In this document: one piece after another, positions 6,285 to 8,579 of the stretch | Layout: every line of letters starts with the position of its first letter | How positions within the stretch are numbered: the first letter of the stretch is position 1 | Translations under genes and position numbers: made by a program | Source: an uncultured Gammaproteobacteria bacterium | GTDB taxonomy: Bacteria > Pseudomonadota > Gammaproteobacteria > UBA9214 | DNA: 8,579 nucleotides | Direction: 5' to 3' | Assembly (NCBI GenBank): GCA_905480065.1 | Contig: CAJQOV010000068.1 | Span: 1 to 8,579 of the forward strand | The notes under the pieces: model-generated | The model's input: the letters and a program-made list of their open reading frames with translations, nothing else | What the model was told of the DNA's origin: nothing | Database searches by the model: none

Positions 6285-6335
6285 GTGTCGGAACATTTTT
6301 TAACGCTTATGTCAGGAATATATGTGCTCTGACAC
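6285..6335. repeat. Imperfect inverted repeat, GTGTC...GACAC
   Basis: GTGTCGGAACA (6285-6295) and TGCTCTGACAC (6325-6335) are complementary at 9 of 11 positions. The right arm, in the context ATGTGCTCTGACACC, resembles short repeats that I associate with Y1/RAYT-type transposase systems; no transposase gene lies in this window. A T-run (6296-6301) follows the left arm. Confidence 0.45.
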
Positions 6336-6366
6336 CATTTCTTGTCAGCCAAAAAAGGCCCCTGTA

Positions 6367-6618
6367 ATGAATAACATGACGAACAATCGAGATAGCAAAT
6401 TTGAATCCTATATTAAAAGAGCCTGGGCGATTTATGCACTAATAATAATCGTCCTTATCGTTATATTGGTACTCTTTGTCGCTCAGGATAACGAAGAGAG
6501 ATTTTTCTTCACAATAATGCCTGCAGCAGCAGCTTATGTTTTTCGTCCGACTAAAAGATACCTCGGCAAACTCATTTTCAAATTCACTGGTGTTTCTCAA
6601 CCCTCAGAGAATGAATGA
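6367..6618 (+). CDS. Small membrane protein, copy A of inverted gene pair
   Basis: The 83-residue product has a polar start (MNNMTNNRDSKFESYIKR), a strong hydrophobic helix at about 20-39 (WAIYALIIIVLIVILVLFVA), a short charged turn (QDNEER), a second hydrophobic stretch (FFFTIMPAAAAYVF, 46-59), then basic RPTKRYLGK and a polar tail. That suggests two membrane passes with the basic tail in the cytoplasm. I do not recognise the family. Its first 67 codons are repeated on the opposite strand at 6886-7086 with 11 base differences, all within the first 36 codons. I chose the ATG at 6367 because the similarity between copies begins here; there is no clear Shine-Dalgarno sequence, so translation efficiency is uncertain. 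Composition is AT-richer than the operon, consistent with transfer. Confidence 0.65.
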   Translation: MNNMTNNRDSKFESYIKRAWAIYALIIIVLIVILVLFVAQDNEERFFFTIMPAAAAYVFRPTKRYLGKLIFKFTGVSQPSENE

Positions 6619-6638
6619 GCTCGCACTACCTGGTAAAA

Positions 6639-6789
6639 CAAAAAGGGGTCGGTGTCATTTTCCTCTCAACAAAAAGGGGTCGGTGTCATTTTTCTTTCAA
6701 AGACAGTGTGCAATATGCTGTCCAGTGATGAAAAATGACACCGACCCCTTTTTGTTTTTTGTTTCAAAAATGACACCGACCCCTTTTTG
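6639..6789. repeat. Four AAAAAGGGGTCGGTGTCATT-type repeats, two each way
   Basis: Forward copies lie at 6639-6661 and 6670-6694; inverted copies at 6730-6754 and 6766-6789. The inner pair is perfect over 25 bp with a 35-nt loop. A plus-strand transcript forms a long stem followed by TTTTTGTTTTTTG, and the mirror holds on the minus strand with a shorter T-run, so the cluster probably terminates both convergent genes. The repeat type resembles sequences I associate with RAYT/Y1 transposase families; that link is inference. Confidence 0.8.
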
Positions 6790-6843
6790 TTCCCGTTACG
6801 CCGGTGATAGCGAAGCGCGCGTGACGCCGCGGATGATGACGGG

Positions 6844-7086
6844 TTAGATACCAGCAGCGCAGACTTTTACCAGATACCGAAATTGGCCGAGGTATCTTTT
6901 AGTCGGACGAAAAACATAAGCTGCTGCTGCAGGCATTATTGTGAAGAAAAATCTCTCTTCGTTATCCTGAGCGACAAACAGTACCAATACAACGATAAGG
7001 GCAATTGTTATTAGTGCATAAATCGCCCAGGCTCTTTTAATATAAGATTGATATTTGCCATCTTGATTGTTCGTCATGTTGTTCAT
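6844..7086 (-). CDS. Small membrane protein, copy B with altered C-terminus
   Basis: This 80-residue copy matches copy A through Gly67, with seven amino-acid changes (R8Q, S10G, F12Y, E13Q, I27T, V29A, I33V). It has the same hydrophobic helix at about 20-39 and the same FFFTIMPAAAAYVF stretch. After Gly67 it departs abruptly to QFRYLVKVCAAGI, encoded by GC-rich DNA unrelated to copy A, so the original 3' end was probably lost in a rearrangement. The start at 7086 mirrors copy A. A GTG further upstream (7110) would add eight residues and overlaps AGGTGAT, a strong anti-SD match that is too far from the ATG to serve it well. It may be functional or a decaying duplicate; the unbroken frame and mainly conservative substitutions favour recent constraint or recent duplication. 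Confidence 0.55.
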   Translation of the reverse strand: MNNMTNNQDGKYQSYIKRAWAIYALITIALIVVLVLFVAQDNEERFFFTIMPAAAAYVFRPTKRYLGQFRYLVKVCAAGI

Positions 7087-7221
7087 TACAGCGTGCTTCT
7101 TGCGTATCACCTAGAAAATTGCCGTTCAAGGCTGAAATATCCCCGGAACCTACCGTTCCCTGGCTGACTGTCTACTTCCGGTTAGCCGCAACAGAATGCG
7201 ACATTCAGGAATGATAATATA

Positions 7222-7524
7222 TTAGGCGTCACTGGGGGTCTGGCTTTCATGCTGTCTCCTATCCGGCCATCCTGAATTATTTTCAACCCACCTTAAACTC
7301 AACCAATACCAGAACGTAATAGGAACCATCATCGCAAACCAGCTCCAGTCTTCAATCAGAAATATTTGTACGACCCAATCTCGGCCTGGGAACGATAGAC
7401 TCCAAGGCATGCAATAAATGGAAAAGGCAACGCATACATAAATCAGCAACAATGCCCCCTTTCTCGTTTCGATACTCGAAAATGCTAGAAAAACCCATAT
7501 GGGCATATTTTCTGTCTTTTCCAT
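7222..7524 (-). CDS. Small two-helix membrane protein, unknown function
   Basis: The 100-residue product reads MEKTENMPIWVFLAFSSIET, then a hydrophobic helix (about 23-44), a polar loop (SFPGRDWVVQ), a second helix rich in aromatic residues (about 59-80, IEDWSWFAMMVPITFWYW), and a hydrophilic tail (RWVENNSGWPDRR). Many Trp residues and the acidic/aromatic loop are notable. I do not recognise a named family. The frame is open back to an ATG at 7626, but that longer form would read through a strong terminator at 7571-7595, and its extra segment looks unlike the rest, so I chose the ATG at 7524. The Shine-Dalgarno sequence is poor (GGGA about 9 nt away). It shares an AT-rich composition with its neighbours and probably belongs to the same acquired block. 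Confidence 0.6.
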   Translation of the reverse strand: MEKTENMPIWVFLAFSSIETRKGALLLIYVCVAFSIYCMPWSLSFPGRDWVVQIFLIEDWSWFAMMVPITFWYWLSLRWVENNSGWPDRRQHESQTPSDA

Positions 7525-7570
7525 TGCTCTAGTTCCCGGTTTTAGCCAAAACACAACCTTTGTAGAAGAC

Positions 7571-7595
7571 AAAAACGGCGACCCGAAGGCCGCCG
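7571..7595 (-). terminator. Intrinsic terminator with UUCG tetraloop, minus strand
   Basis: Read on the minus strand, CGGCGGCC pairs with GGTCGCCG over 8 bp (one G-U) around a TTCG loop closed by C-G, followed immediately by TTTTTG. This is a textbook rho-independent terminator in a region that is otherwise AT-rich. It sits 47 bp upstream of the minus-strand gene at 7524, so it either ends a short upstream transcript or acts as an attenuator for that gene. Confidence 0.8.
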
Positions 7596-7624
7596 CGTGA
7601 TGAATCCCCACTGTGAAAAAATGC

Positions 7625-7652
7625 ACAATATGTACAAAAAAAGCAGTGACAA
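7625..7652 (-). promoter_or_regulatory. Candidate promoter upstream of the UUCG terminator
   Basis: On the minus strand TTGTCA (7652-7647; 5/6 to TTGACA) and TATTGT (7630-7625; 4/6 to TATAAT) are separated by 16 bp. Transcription would begin near 7618 and meet the terminator after about 48 nt. It could make a short RNA or the leader of the gene at 7222-7524. Confidence 0.4.
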
Positions 7653-7966
7653 TTGGAATTAGTCTATCAAGTGATATCCGATAGATATATTGTGGAGACT
7701 ACGTACATAGAGAACTAAACTCTGACGATCGACCATTTTATACATTAGCCTGTAGGTCGTATTCCGGCCAAAATGGACATTCCCCAAGTTCCTGTGTACT
7801 TCAGGAATGCCGCAACTGTTGCCGTTCATGCCTCGTGATCAGTATTCACACTTTCGGCCATTAACTGCTATAGCAAGCTCAAAAGTTCGACCAGAATATC
7901 ATGAAGGTTATGTAGAGCCTGTGGGTCTTTTCATTGCTAGTCACTTAACAGCAGATTGAATTAGCT
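7653..7966. other. Gene-free AT-rich stretch
   Basis: I see no reading frame of convincing length or composition on either strand, and no strong hairpin with a T-run. Some short palindromic words occur (for example around GATATCCGATAGATATA near 7672-7688) without clear meaning. It may be decayed sequence between two acquired genes. Confidence 0.5.
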
Positions 7967-8404
7967 CTATTTTGGTCGATACCTGTCCTCAATATTAGCC
8001 TTGTTGGGCTCCTGTATATTCTCGAGATTCCTTATTTGTGCGACCGTTGTATCAATCATTTGATCATATAGCTTTAGAACATCTTTATCGAAGTCTTTGC
8101 TATGTTCCGCCTCATCACGAAACGAGAGCATATTCTGTAAGTGATTTCTTAGAATATGATTTGTGGCGCCTAGCATGGCCCGGTAAACATCTACTTTTTC
8201 ATGTCTAGTTCGATGATCAGCGAATACACCAAAAGCCACGATCAATACAACTATTACGCATCTCATCCATAATTCGTTTAAATCAGATGGCAAAACTTCG
8301 AATCCCTGTTCGCCATATACAAAATGATGAACAATAGAGTCGAAGAACCAGAACAAGAGTGCAATTGATATTGAAATCGCAGTGAATTGGTATTTCTTTT
8401 TCAT
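7967..8404 (-). CDS. Two-TM protein with kinase-like dimerisation helix, no ATPase domain
   Basis: The 145-residue product has two membrane helices (about 8-29 and 48-63) around a short periplasmic loop ending in DLNELWMRCVIVVLIVAFGV. The NELWMR-VAFG layout recalls the N-terminal membrane module of some bacterial sensor kinases and cyclase-type signalling proteins. After the membrane comes a helical segment with AMLGATNHILRNHLQNMLSF (77-96), reminiscent of a histidine-kinase H-box helix, with candidate histidines His83 and His88, and then a second helix (DKDVLKLYDQMIDTTVAQIR). No HATPase, GGDEF or receiver domain follows; the protein simply ends at RYRPK. I prefer the ATG at 8404; a GTG at 8419 would add five residues (MKRKD). 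It may sense or dimerise with a partner kinase. The signalling role is inference. Confidence 0.65.
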   Translation of the reverse strand: MKKKYQFTAISISIALLFWFFDSIVHHFVYGEQGFEVLPSDLNELWMRCVIVVLIVAFGVFADHRTRHEKVDVYRAMLGATNHILRNHLQNMLSFRDEAEHSKDFDKDVLKLYDQMIDTTVAQIRNLENIQEPNKANIEDRYRPK

Positions 8405-8579
8405 ATCTTTTCGTTTCACCTAACAGCTGTCTTAGCCCCATAAGAATATATCGCCTCCATTCCGAATATCTATAACCTGACCTTGAATGTCTCCTATGGG
8501 TCCTGCTAATCAGAGTCCGGCTCGGGAACGACCAGTTTCAGTACCTTCCTGAACTACATGCATAAATGCTGTATGTCCG
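8405..8579. other. Right edge: no gene, one imperfect palindrome
   Basis: No gene is recognisable up to the window end. TTAGC-CCCATA (about 8432-8442) can pair with TATGGG...GCTAA (about 8497-8513), with a 4-nt bulge, forming a long-range imperfect stem just upstream of the minus-strand gene. ACCTAAC at 8418-8424 matches the RYYYAAC half of an integron attC site, but the partner GTTRRRY is missing. Confidence 0.35.

Larger units (their letters stand above)
6367..7086. repeat. Large palindromic arrangement: inverted gene duplication
   Basis: Arms 6367-6567 and 6886-7086 are inverted copies (190 of 201 bp identical; the inner 93 bp are perfect). The roughly 320-bp centre holds the different C-terminal tails of the two genes and four short repeats arranged two direct and two inverted. 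Both genes point to the centre. The GC-rich stretch at about 6788-6890 has a different composition from the arms, marking a rearrangement junction near 6886. Confidence 0.85.

Noticed and set aside
6536..6847. Plus-strand frame through the four-repeat cluster
   Set aside because: It overlaps copy A out of frame and is built from translated repeats; its length is explained by the repeats.
7525..7626. N-terminal extension of the 7222-7524 gene
   Set aside because: The extension is encoded across a strong intrinsic terminator, so the longer protein is unlikely.
8418..8560. Integron attC site
   Set aside because: Only one half (ACCTAAC) is present; no GTTRRRY partner follows within the expected distance, and the imperfect stem has no R''/L'' order.

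Overview
The window is bacterial and almost certainly gammaproteobacterial. It carries pheS-pheT-ihfA-merR followed by a proline tRNA gene, the order found at this locus in Pseudomonas and relatives, and the proteins read at full length with family motifs intact. I cannot name a genus.

Positions 1-700: no recognisable gene at the left edge, then a tandem array of four roughly 45-bp units with palindromic cores, then a small DUF559 (Vsr-like nuclease fold) gene set exactly between two 38-bp inverted repeats (36/38 identical). The fourth array unit is the left inverted repeat. The gene's ribosome-binding region and its last codons come from the repeats, so it looks like a compact mobile or formerly mobile cassette sitting just upstream of pheS.

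Positions 700-5284: core operon. pheS and pheT (the two subunits of phenylalanyl-tRNA synthetase), ihfA (IHF alpha) and a MerR-type regulator overlapping the end of ihfA. pheT, ihfA and merR are tightly packed. pheS and pheT are separated by 347 bp containing a MITE-like element with 31-bp terminal inverted repeats (30/31 identical) and a nested perfect 11-bp hairpin. tRNA-Pro(GGG) with encoded CCA follows.

Positions 5285-6213: a small GC-rich lipoprotein gene on the minus strand, then the first 48 codons of a DUF3300-family exported protein, cut off inside a conserved motif. This breakpoint marks the edge of the accessory region.

Positions 6214-8579: visibly AT-richer DNA with small membrane-protein genes and several repeats. 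Two copies of one small membrane-protein gene face each other around a cluster of four 23-25-bp repeats (two direct, two inverted). A third small membrane protein has a promoter-like pair and a strong UUCG-loop terminator upstream on its own strand, suggesting a short RNA or an attenuated leader. A fourth gene encodes two membrane helices plus a cytoplasmic helix resembling a kinase dimerisation helix, but no ATPase domain. No integrase, CRISPR array or complete defence system is visible. The main novelty is the number of different inverted-repeat units inserted around a core translation operon, and the palindromic gene pair.
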